Origin: Streptomyces rubradiris
GTDB lineage: Bacteria; Actinomycetota; Actinomycetes; Streptomycetales; Streptomycetaceae
Reading direction: 5' to 3'
Length of the DNA stretch: 64,000 nt
Assembly (NCBI RefSeq): GCF_016860525.1
Contig: NZ_BNEA01000015.1
Span: forward strand, 1,550,001-1,614,000
The translations under genes and the position numbers were made by a program. The number at the start of each line of letters is the position of its first letter. Within the stretch, counting starts at the first letter, position 1. The notes below the pieces were generated by a model. That model saw nothing but the letters and a program-made list of their open reading frames with translations. It was not told the origin of the DNA and did no database searches. Below, one piece after another: positions 35,254 to 44,056 of this stretch.

Positions 35254-36084
35254 TCAGGCCGCGCGGAGCCGCCGGGTCAGGAACTCCTCGAGGGTCAGCA
35301 GGCCCGGGTGGATCCGGCGCAGTGCCGGGATGTCCGCCTGGTAGCCCTCCTCGGCGAACCACTCGAACATGCGCTCCTCGACGGGGGTGGCCTCGAAGCG
35401 CGTGGGGACGCCGGTGACCCGCTCATAGATCTCGGCGACCTGCGGGAACGTGATCTCGTCACCCGCCAGCTCGATCTCCTTGCCGATGTACTCGGCCGGG
35501 TTGTCGAAGGCGGTGGCGGCGAAGAAACCGATGTCGTCCGAGGCGATGAACTGCATCGGCTTGTCGGCCTTCACGGGCAGCCGCATCAGGCGCTCGGGCC
35601 GGGCGTCCGCGAAGTGGAGGAGGTTGTTCATGAAGAAGACGGGACGCAGCACGGTCGCGGGAAGACCGGTCTTCTTGATGTGCTCCTCGATCTCCCACTT
35701 GCTCTCGAAGTGGTCGATGCCGGTCTGCCGTTCGGCTCCGCCCACGGAACTGTAGACGAAGTGCGCGACACCGGCTTCCTTGGCGGCGTCCGCGATGGCC
35801 TTGCCGTGCCGCACCTCCGCCGCGAGTGTCTCCGGCTCGTAGGCCAGTGCCTGCACGCTGAACACGCCGTGGACGCCGTCGACGGCCGCGCGCAGCGAGT
35901 CGGTGTCCTCCAGGTCGCCCTTGACCAGCGTGGCGCCCAGCTCCTCGAGGGCCTGGGCCTCGGCCTTGCCGGGATCGCGAACGAGAGCACGCACCTGCCA
36001 GCCACGGGAGAGCAGCTCACGAGCGGTGGCACCGCCCTGGTTACCGGTGCCGCCCAGAACTGAAACGATCTTGTCGTTGCTCAA
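35254..36084 (-). CDS. NmrA-family NAD(P)-binding reductase
   Basis: A 276-residue atypical short-chain dehydrogenase. The N-terminal Rossmann motif is VSVLGGTGNQGGATARELLSRG, followed by VRALVRDP (NADP-type) and FVYSSVGGAER in place of a catalytic Tyr-x3-Lys. NmrA-like proteins act as redox sensors or quinone/nitroreductase-like enzymes. The start is TTG at 36084, because AAGGAG lies 6 nt upstream; longer starts have no site. A SoxR-box-like palindrome about 65 nt upstream suggests induction by redox-active compounds, as for the SoxR regulon of Streptomyces coelicolor, which includes proteins of this kind. Confidence 0.85.
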   Translation of the reverse strand: MSNDKIVSVLGGTGNQGGATARELLSRGWQVRALVRDPGKAEAQALEELGATLVKGDLEDTDSLRAAVDGVHGVFSVQALAYEPETLAAEVRHGKAIADAAKEAGVAHFVYSSVGGAERQTGIDHFESKWEIEEHIKKTGLPATVLRPVFFMNNLLHFADARPERLMRLPVKADKPMQFIASDDIGFFAATAFDNPAEYIGKEIELAGDEITFPQVAEIYERVTGVPTRFEATPVEERMFEWFAEEGYQADIPALRRIHPGLLTLEEFLTRRLRAA

Positions 36085-36146
36085 CGCGTGCTCCTTCTGA
36101 GGTTGTTCGCGAACCGGCGCGAGCGGGCGCCGCGTCCGAGTCTTGA

Positions 36147-36166
36147 ACCTCAAGCGCAATTGAGGT
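36147..36166 (-). promoter_or_regulatory. SoxR-box-like operator
   Basis: The palindrome ACCTCAA-N6-TTGAGGT (arms 36147-36153 and 36160-36166) matches the CCTCAA-N-TTGAGG core of SoxR boxes. On the minus strand a TTGACC (-35-like, about 36169-36164) overlaps it. It lies about 63-82 nt upstream of the NmrA-family start. Confidence 0.65.
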
Positions 36167-36240
36167 CAAGGGGTTTGAGACGGGGAGCACGCCACCCGTG
36201 GGGCTTCCGGTGGCCCCCGGGGCCGCGGGCGAGGCCGGGG

Positions 36241-36440
36241 CTACTTCACGAGGGCGGTCAGCCGCGCCACGATCTCGTCGTTCTCCTCGATCATCGCGGC
36301 GTTGATCCGGTTGTCGGCGCCGTGCGGGATCGCCAGTCGCGGAACGCCCGCGTGGGCGGAGGCGAGCGTGGTGCCCGCGCCGCCGTGGTGGATGATCGCG
36401 TCGCAGGTGGTCAGGAGGGTGGACAACAGCGCCCAGCCGA
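36241..36440 (-). pseudogene. Glycosyltransferase remnant (MGT/UGT C-terminal piece)
   Basis: About 66 codons matching the nucleotide-sugar-binding end of macrolide-type glycosyltransferases. The key motif IIHHGGAGTTLASAHAGVPR is intact, followed by AIPHGADNRINAAMIEEN. Everything upstream of it is missing or out of frame, and the C-terminus is shortened. Such enzymes glycosylate antibiotics. Together with the broken aromatase/cyclase gene nearby, it looks like debris of a natural-product cluster. Confidence 0.75.
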
Positions 36441-36724
36441 CCACCCGATTCTCGTGATCCGTCCGTCGCACACCGGCGAAGTCCGGCGGCCCGATCCTCG
36501 GCGCCCGCGCTCGACCCCGGCTCGCACGGTGCCGGATGCGGCAGGCGTAAGATCTGCGCCGCGCGGGAACGGGATCAGACCACTCTGCGGCCATCGGCGG
36601 CCGAAACCGGCTCCAGCCCATTCCGAGCTGCTTCAATGACGCTCCTCCGCCGGCCCTCCTCTTTCCGGCCCGCGTTCTCTCGATCCTCTCCTTCCCTTCC
36701 ACTCTTCGATTGCAGGTGATGGTG

Positions 36725-37639
36725 ATGAAGGCAGCTGCCCTGACCTCCTACGGCGCTCCCGACGTGCTGCGACCCATGGAGATACCGGACCCGCAGGCCG
36801 GTCCGGGAACGGTACGGGTCCGCGTCCGCTCCGCCGGGGTCCAGCACTTCGACAGCCGCATCCGCCAGGGCTGGGCGCCCCCGTTCCTGGATCTGAGCTT
36901 CCCCATCGTGCCCGGCAACGAGTTCGCGGGAGTCGTCGACCAGGTGGGCGAGGGTGTCACCGCCTTCGCGCCCGGCGACGAGGTGCTCGGTTACGGCACC
37001 CTGGGCTCCTACGCCCAGTACGTGGTCGCGCCCGCGGACCAGATCTGCCGCAAGCCCGCGTCCATGCCGTGGGACATCGCGGGCGGCTTCTCCGGCAACG
37101 GCCAGGGCGCGCACATGTGCCTGGAGGCCATGGGCGTCAAACAGGGGGACACCGTCCTCGTCCACGGCGCGGCCGGGGCGCTCGGCACCTTCTCCGTCCA
37201 GCTCGCCCGCGCCTGGGGGGCCACCACCGTCATCGGCACCGCCGACGAGGCCAACCACGACTACCTGCGCTCGATCGGGGCCGTGCCCGTCACCTACGGC
37301 GAGGGCCTGGCCGAACGGGTTCGTGCCGTGGCGCCCGACGGGGTGGACGCGGTGATGGACACCGTCGGCGGTGACGCCCTGCGCGCCTCGGTCGAGGTCG
37401 TGAAGGACCGCGAGCGCGTCCGCACGATGGTCGACGACGAGACCGCGAAGGAACTGGGCGTGCCACTGCTCGGTGCGGCCCGCTCGGTGGAGCGCCTGAT
37501 CGAGCTGACCGGACTCCACGAGCGCGGCCTGCTGAAGCTCCACATCCGCGAGGCGTTCCCGCTCGACCGGGCGGCCGACGCGCACCGCGCCCTCGACACC
37601 GGTCACGGCCGCGGCAAGCTGGTGCTGCTCGTCGACTGA
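36725..37639 (+). CDS. Zinc-free quinone oxidoreductase (MDR superfamily)
   Basis: A 304-residue NADP-dependent medium-chain reductase. It opens MKAAALTSYGAPDVLRPMEIP, typical for the quinone-oxidoreductase branch. The catalytic domain lacks the zinc cysteines of alcohol dehydrogenases (AGVQHFDSRIRQG, PGNEFAGVVDQVGEGV). The nucleotide-binding motif is VLVHGAAGALGTFSVQLA. It probably reduces quinones or enones with NADPH. The ATG at 36725 is chosen because AGGTG lies 5-6 nt upstream and the family starts here; TTG 36710 and ATG 36719 are in frame. Neighbouring relics and the redox-regulated NmrA gene suggest a polyketide or redox-stress role. Confidence 0.87.
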   Translation: MKAAALTSYGAPDVLRPMEIPDPQAGPGTVRVRVRSAGVQHFDSRIRQGWAPPFLDLSFPIVPGNEFAGVVDQVGEGVTAFAPGDEVLGYGTLGSYAQYVVAPADQICRKPASMPWDIAGGFSGNGQGAHMCLEAMGVKQGDTVLVHGAAGALGTFSVQLARAWGATTVIGTADEANHDYLRSIGAVPVTYGEGLAERVRAVAPDGVDAVMDTVGGDALRASVEVVKDRERVRTMVDDETAKELGVPLLGAARSVERLIELTGLHERGLLKLHIREAFPLDRAADAHRALDTGHGRGKLVLLVD

Positions 37640-37730
37640 CGCACGGCGGGGGCAGTGGCCCTCCGGGGCACCGGCGGGTACCGGAGGCCCACTGCCCACG
37701 AGCTGGTCCGTACCCGGCCGCCGACGCGGG

Positions 37731-38638
37731 TCAGCGGCGCGGGGCGGGCGCCTCGGCGATCTCCTTCGCACGGTCGAGGACCAGGCACACCCTCGCGCTC
37801 GACTCCCTGCACACGAAGGGACGTAACGGCGGCCACGTCCGCCACGTCGGGCGCGAGCACCACGACCTGCTCGGAGCGGACGGTGGCGCCGTCGCCGTCC
37901 GGCTCCACCCGCCAGCGCACCGTGTGACTGCTTCCGATCGGCGGCAGCACCAACTGCTTGTACGCGACGAGCGTGCCGCCCCGCCCGACCCACGCCGTGC
38001 GCATGGCCAGGATTCCGCCGTCCGCCTCCCGGGTGTCGACCTCCACGAGCTGTGCCCCGTCCTCGTCCTGGAGCACCTCGGCCCGCTCCACGTGCGCCAG
38101 CAGCCCGGGCCAGGCGGCGACGTCGTACAGCACCCGGTGCACGGCGTCCGCGGAACCCGCCGCCCTCACCTCGTCGACGACCAGGATGCGCCGGTCCGCG
38201 GGCAGTTCGGCCGCCGCCTTCACCGCCGCGGTCTCGGCCTGCGCGATCCTGTCGATCACCGCGCCGGTCTCCTCCAGCGCCGCGTCGCCGCCCACCGCCT
38301 CGTACCGGTGCTCGAGCCCGTACCAGGCGCTGCTCCGCCCCCACGGGCTCCACGATCCAGGCCCGCTCCATCCGCGTCAGCGGTGGGGCGGGCCGATCCG
38401 GCTCGAAGTCGGTCCGCATCCGCGCGGCGTCCACCCTTCGCAGCGCGACCCGGGCCTCCACCCGTTCCCCGGACGTGGTCCGCATCCCGCACCGTTCGAA
38501 GCCGCCGTCCTCGCCCAGGACTTCGGCATGCACGAACGGCTTGGACATCAAGGGCCAGTTCGCCGGTTCCGCGAGAAGCCCGAACACCTCCCCGGCCCGC
38601 GCCGCGACCTCGTGCACCCGCGTTCCCCCCATCGACAT
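37731..38638 (-). pseudogene. Frameshifted aromatase/cyclase (two SRPBCC domains)
   Basis: Three minus-strand frames must be joined to read a two-domain START/Bet v1-type polyketide aromatase/cyclase. The first frame (from 38638) runs from VHEVAARAGEVFGLLAEPANWPLM to WIVEPVGAEQ. A shift near 38325 restores WYGLEHRYEAVGGDAALEET and the second domain (VDEVRAAGSADAVHRVLYDVAAWP, then RTAWVGRGGTLVAYKQ). A second shift near 37800 restores the end ARVCLVLDRAKEIAEAP before TGA at 37731-37733. Intact relatives fold and aromatise type II polyketide chains. Two shifts argue for real decay rather than one base-call error, but assembly error should be excluded. Confidence 0.75.
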
Positions 38639-38745
38639 CCTCCCGGCTCCGACGAACGAGCACGGATGCTCCCGGACCCCTGTGGACCTTCACTCCGGAC
38701 GCCACGGGGACGCCGCGGCGCCGGGACCCGGACCCGCACAGCCCG

Positions 38746-39762
38746 TCAGCTCAGGGCGGGGATGATGTGGGCGCCGTAGGCGTCGATGGTGCCCTCGCGG
38801 TCGTCGTGCATGTCGTACACCGCGAACTGGTCGACGCCCAGGGCGCGCAGCGCGGTCAGTTTCTCGATGTGCCGCTCGGCGGGGCCGATGACACAGAACC
38901 GGTCCACGATCTCGTCGGGCACGAACGCGGTGTCGGGGTTGCCGCTGCGCCCGTGGTGGGCGTAGTCGTAGCCCTGCCGGGCCTTGATGTAATCGGTGAG
39001 TTCCGCGGGGACGTCGGCGGAGCGCTCGCCGTACCGGGAGACGAGGTCGGCGACGTGGTTGCCGACCATGCCGCCGAACCAGCGGCACTGCTCACGGGCG
39101 TGGGCGAGGGCCTCGGGCGAGTCGTTTTCGGTGACGTAGGCCGGGGCGGCGACGCAGATCGTCACCTCGGACGGGTCGCGGCCGGCGGCTGCCGCCGCGT
39201 CCCTGACCGCATTCACCATGTACTCCGTCAGGTACAGGTCGGCGAGCTGGAGGATGAACCCGTCGGCCTCCTCGCCGGCCATCTTCAGGGCCTTCGGCCC
39301 GTAGGCGGCCATCCAGACGGGGACTTCGGCGCCCTCCTTGATCCACGGGATGCGGATCCTGGCGCCGCCGAGGTCGGCCTCCTCGCCCCGGCCGAGGGCG
39401 CGGATGACCCGCATGGCCTCGCTGATCCGGGCCAGGGTGTCGGGTCCGCGCCCGGCGACGCGCATCGCGGAGTCACCGCGGCCGATGCCGCAGACGGTGC
39501 GGTTGCCGAACATGTCGTTGAGGGTGGCGAAGGTGGAGGCGGTGACCTCCCAGGTGCGGGTGCTCGGGTTGGTGACCATCGGACCCACCGTCAACCGCTC
39601 GGTGTTCGCCAGGATCTGACTGAAAATCACGAACGGTTCCTGCCAGAGCACGGCGGAGTCGAAGGTCCAGCCGTAGCGGAAGCCGTTGTGCTCGGCCCGG
39701 CGCATCAGGGCGACGACGCGGGAGGCGGGCGGGTCGGTCTGCAGGACGAGTCCGAAGTCCAT
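38746..39762 (-). CDS. LLM-class F420-dependent oxidoreductase of the pyrimidine/hydantoin operon
   Basis: A 338-residue luciferase-like TIM-barrel protein that probably uses F420 (or FMN). It starts MDFGLVLQTDPPASRVVALM and has YGWTFDSAVLWQEPFVIF, GNRTVCGIGRGDSAMR and VPVWMAAYGPKALKMAGEEA, landmarks of the LLM family branch that travels with dihydropyrimidinase genes (TIGR03842-like, from memory). It is the last gene of the operon, 11 nt after hydA. A role in pyrimidine or hydantoin breakdown follows from context only; no dihydropyrimidine dehydrogenase gene is present in the window. Confidence 0.87.
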   Translation of the reverse strand: MDFGLVLQTDPPASRVVALMRRAEHNGFRYGWTFDSAVLWQEPFVIFSQILANTERLTVGPMVTNPSTRTWEVTASTFATLNDMFGNRTVCGIGRGDSAMRVAGRGPDTLARISEAMRVIRALGRGEEADLGGARIRIPWIKEGAEVPVWMAAYGPKALKMAGEEADGFILQLADLYLTEYMVNAVRDAAAAAGRDPSEVTICVAAPAYVTENDSPEALAHAREQCRWFGGMVGNHVADLVSRYGERSADVPAELTDYIKARQGYDYAHHGRSGNPDTAFVPDEIVDRFCVIGPAERHIEKLTALRALGVDQFAVYDMHDDREGTIDAYGAHIIPALS

Positions 39763-39773
39763 GGTCGCCACTC

Positions 39774-41168
39774 CTAGTTCAGGTACTGACAGGTGGAGCG
39801 CGGGGTGAAGACGCCGTGCCCGGCACGGCCGGTGTACTCCCGCTGGACGATGACGGGTTCGCCGCGCGAGAGGACCGTCTCGACGCGGCCGGTGACCCGC
39901 TTGCCCTCGTACGCCGAGTAGTCGACGTTCATGTGGTGGGTCGCCGCGGACATCACCTGCTCGGCGCGCGGGTCGTAGATGACGATGTCCGCGTCGGCGC
40001 CCGGGGTGATGGTGCCCTTCTTCGGGTACAGGCCGAACATGCGGGCCGGGGTGGCGCAGGCGATCTCGATCCAGCGGCGGCGGGAGATACGGCCGTCCAC
40101 GACGGCCTGGTGGAGCAGGTCCATGCGGTTCTCGACGCCCGGCAGGCCGTTGGGGATCTTGGAGAAGTCGCCGCGGCCGAGGTCCTTCTGGCCGGTGAAG
40201 CAGAAGGGGCAGTGGTCGGTGGAGACCACCTGGAGGTCGTTCGTGCGCAGCGCCCGCCACAGACTCTCCTGGTGTTCGCGGGGCCTGAGCGGGGTGCTGC
40301 ACACGTACTTCGCGCCCTCGAAGTCCGGTTCGGCGAGGTTGTCGGCGGACAGGAACAGATACTGCGGGCAGGTCTCGCCGAAGACGTTCAGCCCCTCGTC
40401 GCGCGCCCTGGCCAGCTCCGCGACCGCCTCCGTCGCCGAGACGTGGACGACGTACAGCGGGGCCCCGGCGACCTGTGCCAGCCGGATCGCCCGATGGGTG
40501 GCCTCGGCCTCCAGCAACGCCTTGCGGACCTCCCCGTGATGGCGGGGGCCGGTCTCGCCCCGGGCCAGCGCTTGCCGGACCAGCACGTCGATGGCGATGC
40601 CGTTCTCGGCGTGCATCATGATCAGCCCGCCGTTCTCGGCGGAGCGCTGCATGGCGCGCAGGATCTGGCCGTCATCGGAGTAGAACACGCCCGGGTATGC
40701 CATGAATTGCTTGAACGAGGTGATCCCCTCCTCGATCAGCAGGTCCATTTCCTTGAGCGTCTCGTCGTTGACATCGGAGACGATCATGTGGAAGGCGTAG
40801 TCGATCGCGCAGTTGCCCTCGGCCTTGGCGTGCCAGGCGTCCAGGCCCTCGCGCAGGGTGTGGCCGACGCTCTGCACCGCGAAGTCCACGATGGTGGTCG
40901 TACCGCCCCAGGCCGCGGCCCGGGTGCCGGTCGCGAAGGTGTCGGAGGCGTGGGTGCCGCCGAACGGCAGCTCCATGTGGGTGTGCACGTCGACTCCGCC
41001 CGGGATGACGTACTTGCCGGTGGCGTCGATCACGCGGTCCGCGGTCCAGCTCTGCGAGTGGGGCGTGGCCAGGGCGGCGATGCGGCCGTCCTCGACGAGG
41101 ACGTCGGCGTGGATCTCGTCGGACGCGGTGATGACGAGACCGTGGCGGATGACGGTACGGCTGCTCAT
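39774..41168 (-). CDS. hydA: Dihydropyrimidinase (D-hydantoinase)
   Basis: A 464-residue binuclear zinc amidohydrolase that opens dihydrouracil/dihydrothymine (or hydantoin) rings to N-carbamoyl-beta-amino acids. Visible ligands are the HTH motif in GGVDVHTHMELPFGG, the carboxylated lysine in ITSFKQFMAYPGVF, His in MMHAENGIAID and VVHVSATEA, and Asp in STDHCPFC. Length and motifs are full. The start ATG 41168 has GAGGAG 5 nt upstream. It lies in the order beta-ureidopropionase, aminotransferase, (small ORF), hydA, LLM oxidoreductase on the minus strand. Confidence 0.94.
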   Translation of the reverse strand: MSSRTVIRHGLVITASDEIHADVLVEDGRIAALATPHSQSWTADRVIDATGKYVIPGGVDVHTHMELPFGGTHASDTFATGTRAAAWGGTTTIVDFAVQSVGHTLREGLDAWHAKAEGNCAIDYAFHMIVSDVNDETLKEMDLLIEEGITSFKQFMAYPGVFYSDDGQILRAMQRSAENGGLIMMHAENGIAIDVLVRQALARGETGPRHHGEVRKALLEAEATHRAIRLAQVAGAPLYVVHVSATEAVAELARARDEGLNVFGETCPQYLFLSADNLAEPDFEGAKYVCSTPLRPREHQESLWRALRTNDLQVVSTDHCPFCFTGQKDLGRGDFSKIPNGLPGVENRMDLLHQAVVDGRISRRRWIEIACATPARMFGLYPKKGTITPGADADIVIYDPRAEQVMSAATHHMNVDYSAYEGKRVTGRVETVLSRGEPVIVQREYTGRAGHGVFTPRSTCQYLN

Positions 41169-41413
41169 ACTGCTCCTCGGTTCGGGCTCGGCCGCTCGCG
41201 GCCTCGCCTGCGCAGCGGGACGACGGCCGGCGGCTCCCGGCCGGGCGGGGCCGCGGCGGCGCCGGCGACGCGCGCCCGGCGCGCCGGCCGGTCCAGCCGG
41301 CCGGCGCCGGCCACCGCCTCGGGCCGCCCGGCGAGCGCCCGCTCCGGGGTGAGCACCCGGCGGACGGACGGGGCGGGTTCCCGCCCGTGCCGGGAACCCG
41401 AGGCGGTGGTCAT
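41165..41413 (-). CDS. Possible small Arg/Ala/Pro-rich protein between aminotransferase and hydA
   Basis: An 82-codon frame starts MTTASGSRHGREPAPSVRRV. It has strong G/C third-position bias over most of its length and ends in an ATGA overlap with hydA. It fills what would otherwise be a 291-bp gap inside a tight operon. The composition is low-complexity and no domain is recognisable. The bias drops in the last ten codons, where the hydA ribosome-binding site lies. It may be a genuine small gene or simply a spacer. Confidence 0.35.
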   Translation of the reverse strand: MTTASGSRHGREPAPSVRRVLTPERALAGRPEAVAGAGRLDRPARRARVAGAAAAPPGREPPAVVPLRRRGRERPSPNRGAV

Positions 41414-41459
41414 GGCCGTACCCCGTTCTCTTCTGGTGCGGGACGGGCTCCCTGGCGCG

Positions 41460-42743
41460 TCAGTACGGGCTCCTGAGCGCGTTCTCCAGGATCGCCGCGC
41501 CTTCCTCGGCCTCGGCGACGGTGAGGGTGAGCGGCGGGGCGATCCGCAGGGCGCTGCTGTCGTGTCCGCCGCCCTTGCCGATGAGCAGTCCGCCCTGGCG
41601 GGCCGCCTCCAGTACGGCGGCGGCGGCCTGCGGGTCGGCCTCGTCCGTGCCCGGCTTGACCAGTTCGATGCCGATCATCAGCCCGCGTCCGCGCACCTCG
41701 CGCACCCCGGGCAGCCCGGCGGTGGCCGCCCGGAGCCGTTCGATGAGCAGTCCGCCGACCCGCCGGGCGTTGCCCTGGAGGTCGTGTTCGAGGAGGTAGG
41801 TGAGGTTGGCGAGGCCCGCGGCCATGGTGACCTGGGTGCCGCCGAACGTGGAGATGCTGTTCGCGTCCAGGCAGTTCATGATCTCGGCGCGGGCGACGAC
41901 CCCGCCGATGGACATGCCGTTGCCGATGCCCTTGGCGAAGGTGACGATGTCCGGCGGGCCGCTGCGGGCGTGTGCCTGCCAGCCCCAGAAGTGGTCGCCG
42001 GTGCGGCCCCAGCCGGACTGCACCTCGTCGGCGATCCACAGGACGCCCTGGGCGGCGAGGACTTCGCGGAAGGCCGCGAACAGTCCGTCGGGCGGCGAGG
42101 TGAACCCGCCGACGCCCTGGACGGGTTCGGCGATCAGCGCGGCCGGGGGCCGGGTGTGGCCGAGGACGTCCTTCAGGTCGGCCACACAGGCGTCGATGAA
42201 CGCGCGGTCGTCGAGGTGGGCGAACGGGCCCCGGGTGCGCACGCCGCCGTGGACGTACAGGGTCTGGACCGGGGACAGGGAGGTCGGGGACCAGCCGCGG
42301 TTGCCGGTGACGCCGACCGCGGTGAAGGAGCGGCCGTGGTAGCTGTTGCGCATGGCCAGGACGGTGTTGCTGCGCCGGTGGGCGGTGGCGAGCAGCAAGG
42401 CGGTGTCGTTGGCCTCGGTGCCGGAGGCGGTGAAGAACACCCGGGCGTTCGGGATGCCGCTCAACCGGGCGATGCGCTCGGCGAGTTCGACCATCGGCCG
42501 GTTGAGGTAGAGGGTGGAGGAGTGGACGATCCGGCCGGCCTGCTCACTGACCGCCTTCGTCACCTCGGGCAGGGCGTGCGCGGTCATCGTGGTGAGGATG
42601 CCGCCGAAGAAGTCCAGGTATCTGCGGCCCGCGGAGTCCCAGACGTGGCGGCCCTCGCCGTGGGTGATCTCGATCGGGTCGTCGTAGTAGAGGGCGAGCC
42701 AGTCGGGCATGACGGCGCGGTGGCGGGAGTAGAGGTCGGTCAC
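41460..42743 (-). CDS. Class III aminotransferase (beta-alanine/omega-amino acid type)
   Basis: A 427-residue PLP enzyme. Landmarks are FFTASGTEANDTALLLA, the Asp in LWIADEVQSGWGRTG that contacts the pyridine nitrogen, and the Schiff-base lysine in VTFAKGIGNGMSIGG. In this operon it would transaminate beta-alanine (from uracil) or beta-aminoisobutyrate (from thymine) to the semialdehyde. The start is GTG 42743, giving MTDLYSRHRAVMPDW and a 4-nt GTGA overlap with the upstream beta-ureidopropionase gene. A longer in-frame ATG start adds only Arg/Pro-rich sequence. Confidence 0.9.
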   Translation of the reverse strand: MTDLYSRHRAVMPDWLALYYDDPIEITHGEGRHVWDSAGRRYLDFFGGILTTMTAHALPEVTKAVSEQAGRIVHSSTLYLNRPMVELAERIARLSGIPNARVFFTASGTEANDTALLLATAHRRSNTVLAMRNSYHGRSFTAVGVTGNRGWSPTSLSPVQTLYVHGGVRTRGPFAHLDDRAFIDACVADLKDVLGHTRPPAALIAEPVQGVGGFTSPPDGLFAAFREVLAAQGVLWIADEVQSGWGRTGDHFWGWQAHARSGPPDIVTFAKGIGNGMSIGGVVARAEIMNCLDANSISTFGGTQVTMAAGLANLTYLLEHDLQGNARRVGGLLIERLRAATAGLPGVREVRGRGLMIGIELVKPGTDEADPQAAAAVLEAARQGGLLIGKGGGHDSSALRIAPPLTLTVAEAEEGAAILENALRSPY

Positions 42744-43582
42744 GGCCGCACCAGCCCTTCGTAGGCGTCGGGGCGGCGGTCGCGGTAGAAGGCCCACTGC
42801 TGCCGCACGTCCTCGATGAGGCCGAAGTCCAGGTCGCGCACCAGGAGTTCCTCGCTCTTGTCGCTCGCGACCTCGCCGACGAACCGTCCGCGCGGGTCGA
42901 CGAAGTACGACGTGCCGTAGAAGTCGTTGTCGCCGTACTCCTCCTGCCCGACCCGGTTGATGGCGGCGACGAAGTACTCGTTGGCGACGGCCGCGGCGGG
43001 CTGTTCGAGCTGCCAGAGGTGGGCGGACAGACCCCGGTGGGTGGCGGACGGGTTGTATACCAACTGGGCGCCGTTCAAACCCAGTTGGCGCCAGCCCTCG
43101 GGGAAGTGGCGGTCGTAGCAGATGTAGACGCCGACCTTGCCCACGGCGGTGTCGAAGACGGGCCAGCCCAGGTTGCCGGGTTTGAAGTAGTACTTCTCCC
43201 AGAAGCCCTTGACCTGCGGGATGTGGTGCTTGCGGTACTTGCCCAGGTAGCTGCCGTCGGCGTCGATCACGGCGGCGGTGTTGTAGTAGAAGCCGGACTG
43301 CTCGACCTCGAAGACCGGGACGACGAGCACCATGCCGGTCTCGCGGGCGAGGTCCCGCATGCGGCGCACGGTGGGTCCGTCGGGCACGGGCTCGGCCCAG
43401 CGGTAGTGTTCCGGCTCCTGGACCTGGCAGAAGTAGGGGGCGTTGAAGACCTCCTGGAAGCCGATGATCCGCGCGCCTTGGCGGGCCGCCTCGCGGGCGT
43501 GCTCCTCGTGTTTCGCCACCATGGTCGCGGTGTCACCGGTCCAGGTGGCCTGGACCAGGGCGGCGCGGACGACGTTGGCCAT
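42740..43582 (-). CDS. Beta-ureidopropionase / N-carbamoyl amino acid amidohydrolase (nitrilase superfamily)
   Basis: A 280-residue carbon-nitrogen hydrolase that removes the carbamoyl group from N-carbamoyl-beta-alanine. The Glu-Lys-Cys triad is visible as IIGFQEVFNAPYF, YLGKYRKHHIP and GVYICYDRHFPEG. VYNPSATHRGLSAHLWQLEQ and NRVGQEEYGDNDFYGTSY follow, as in beta-ureidopropionases. ATG 43582 is preceded by AAGGAG at 6 nt; an in-frame GTG lies at 43600. It is the first gene of the pyrimidine-catabolic operon and is preceded by an inverted-repeat operator. Confidence 0.92.
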   Translation of the reverse strand: MANVVRAALVQATWTGDTATMVAKHEEHAREAARQGARIIGFQEVFNAPYFCQVQEPEHYRWAEPVPDGPTVRRMRDLARETGMVLVVPVFEVEQSGFYYNTAAVIDADGSYLGKYRKHHIPQVKGFWEKYYFKPGNLGWPVFDTAVGKVGVYICYDRHFPEGWRQLGLNGAQLVYNPSATHRGLSAHLWQLEQPAAAVANEYFVAAINRVGQEEYGDNDFYGTSYFVDPRGRFVGEVASDKSEELLVRDLDFGLIEDVRQQWAFYRDRRPDAYEGLVRP

Positions 43583-43611
43583 GAGCTGCTCCTTCGACAC
43601 GACGTCAGAGC

Positions 43612-43640
43612 CTCTACGCCCGTAGAGCAGGCGGTAGAGG
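43612..43640 (-). promoter_or_regulatory. Inverted-repeat operator candidate of the pyrimidine-catabolic operon
   Basis: CTCTACG (43612-43618), 2 nt, then CGTAGAG (43621-43627) form a perfect palindrome. A further half-site GGTAGAGG lies at 43633-43640. It sits 30-58 nt upstream of the first gene's ATG, where a repressor would block transcription. The regulator is not identified. Confidence 0.6.
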
Positions 43641-43754
43641 GACGAACGTAAGCCTCCGGGCGGCCCTTGCCAAGACCATCGTCGTCAAAGCACGGAGTCG
43701 ATCACGTTTCGCACTCCGGTGGCGGAGCCGGTCACCGGGGGCCGGGCGGGCGGC

Positions 43755-44006
43755 TCAGACGGGCGCCAGGGCGCACCGCGCCACCAGTTCGTCCATGGAC
43801 AGGCCGAGGGCCTCCGCGAGCGCGGCGACGGTGAAGAACGCCGGTGTGGGCGCCCGTCCCGTCTCGATCTTGCGGAGCGTCTCGGCGGACACGCCCGCCG
43901 CGGCGGCGACGTCCGCCATGCTCCGGTCGCCGCGCGCCTCGCGCAGCAGCCGCCCGAGCCGCTCACCGCGGTCGCGCTCTTCGGGAGTGAGAGGGGTACG
44001 CACCAT
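43755..44006 (-). CDS. Small XRE-family HTH regulator
   Basis: An 83-residue protein that is little more than a Cro/C1-type helix-turn-helix (residues about 16-70). SMADVAAAAGVSAETLRKIETG carries the two recognition helices, and TVAALAEALGLSMDELV closes the domain. The start ATG 44006 gives MVRTPLTPEERDRGE; an in-frame upstream start at 44060 would run into the promoter palindrome. It is divergent from the methionine aminopeptidase gene, and an almost perfect 28-bp palindrome lies between the two starts. Autorepression and control of the aminopeptidase are likely. Confidence 0.88.
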   Translation of the reverse strand: MVRTPLTPEERDRGERLGRLLREARGDRSMADVAAAAGVSAETLRKIETGRAPTPAFFTVAALAEALGLSMDELVARCALAPV

Positions 44007-44056
44007 GCCCCCATTCTGCCCCCGGCCGCCCCTCTCCCGGCCCGGCCGGGCATCAC

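Noticed and set aside
36575..38638. 687-codon minus-strand frame opposite the quinone oxidoreductase
   Set aside because: Only its first 110 codons are protein-like (first aromatase domain). The rest is antisense to an intact oxidoreductase gene.
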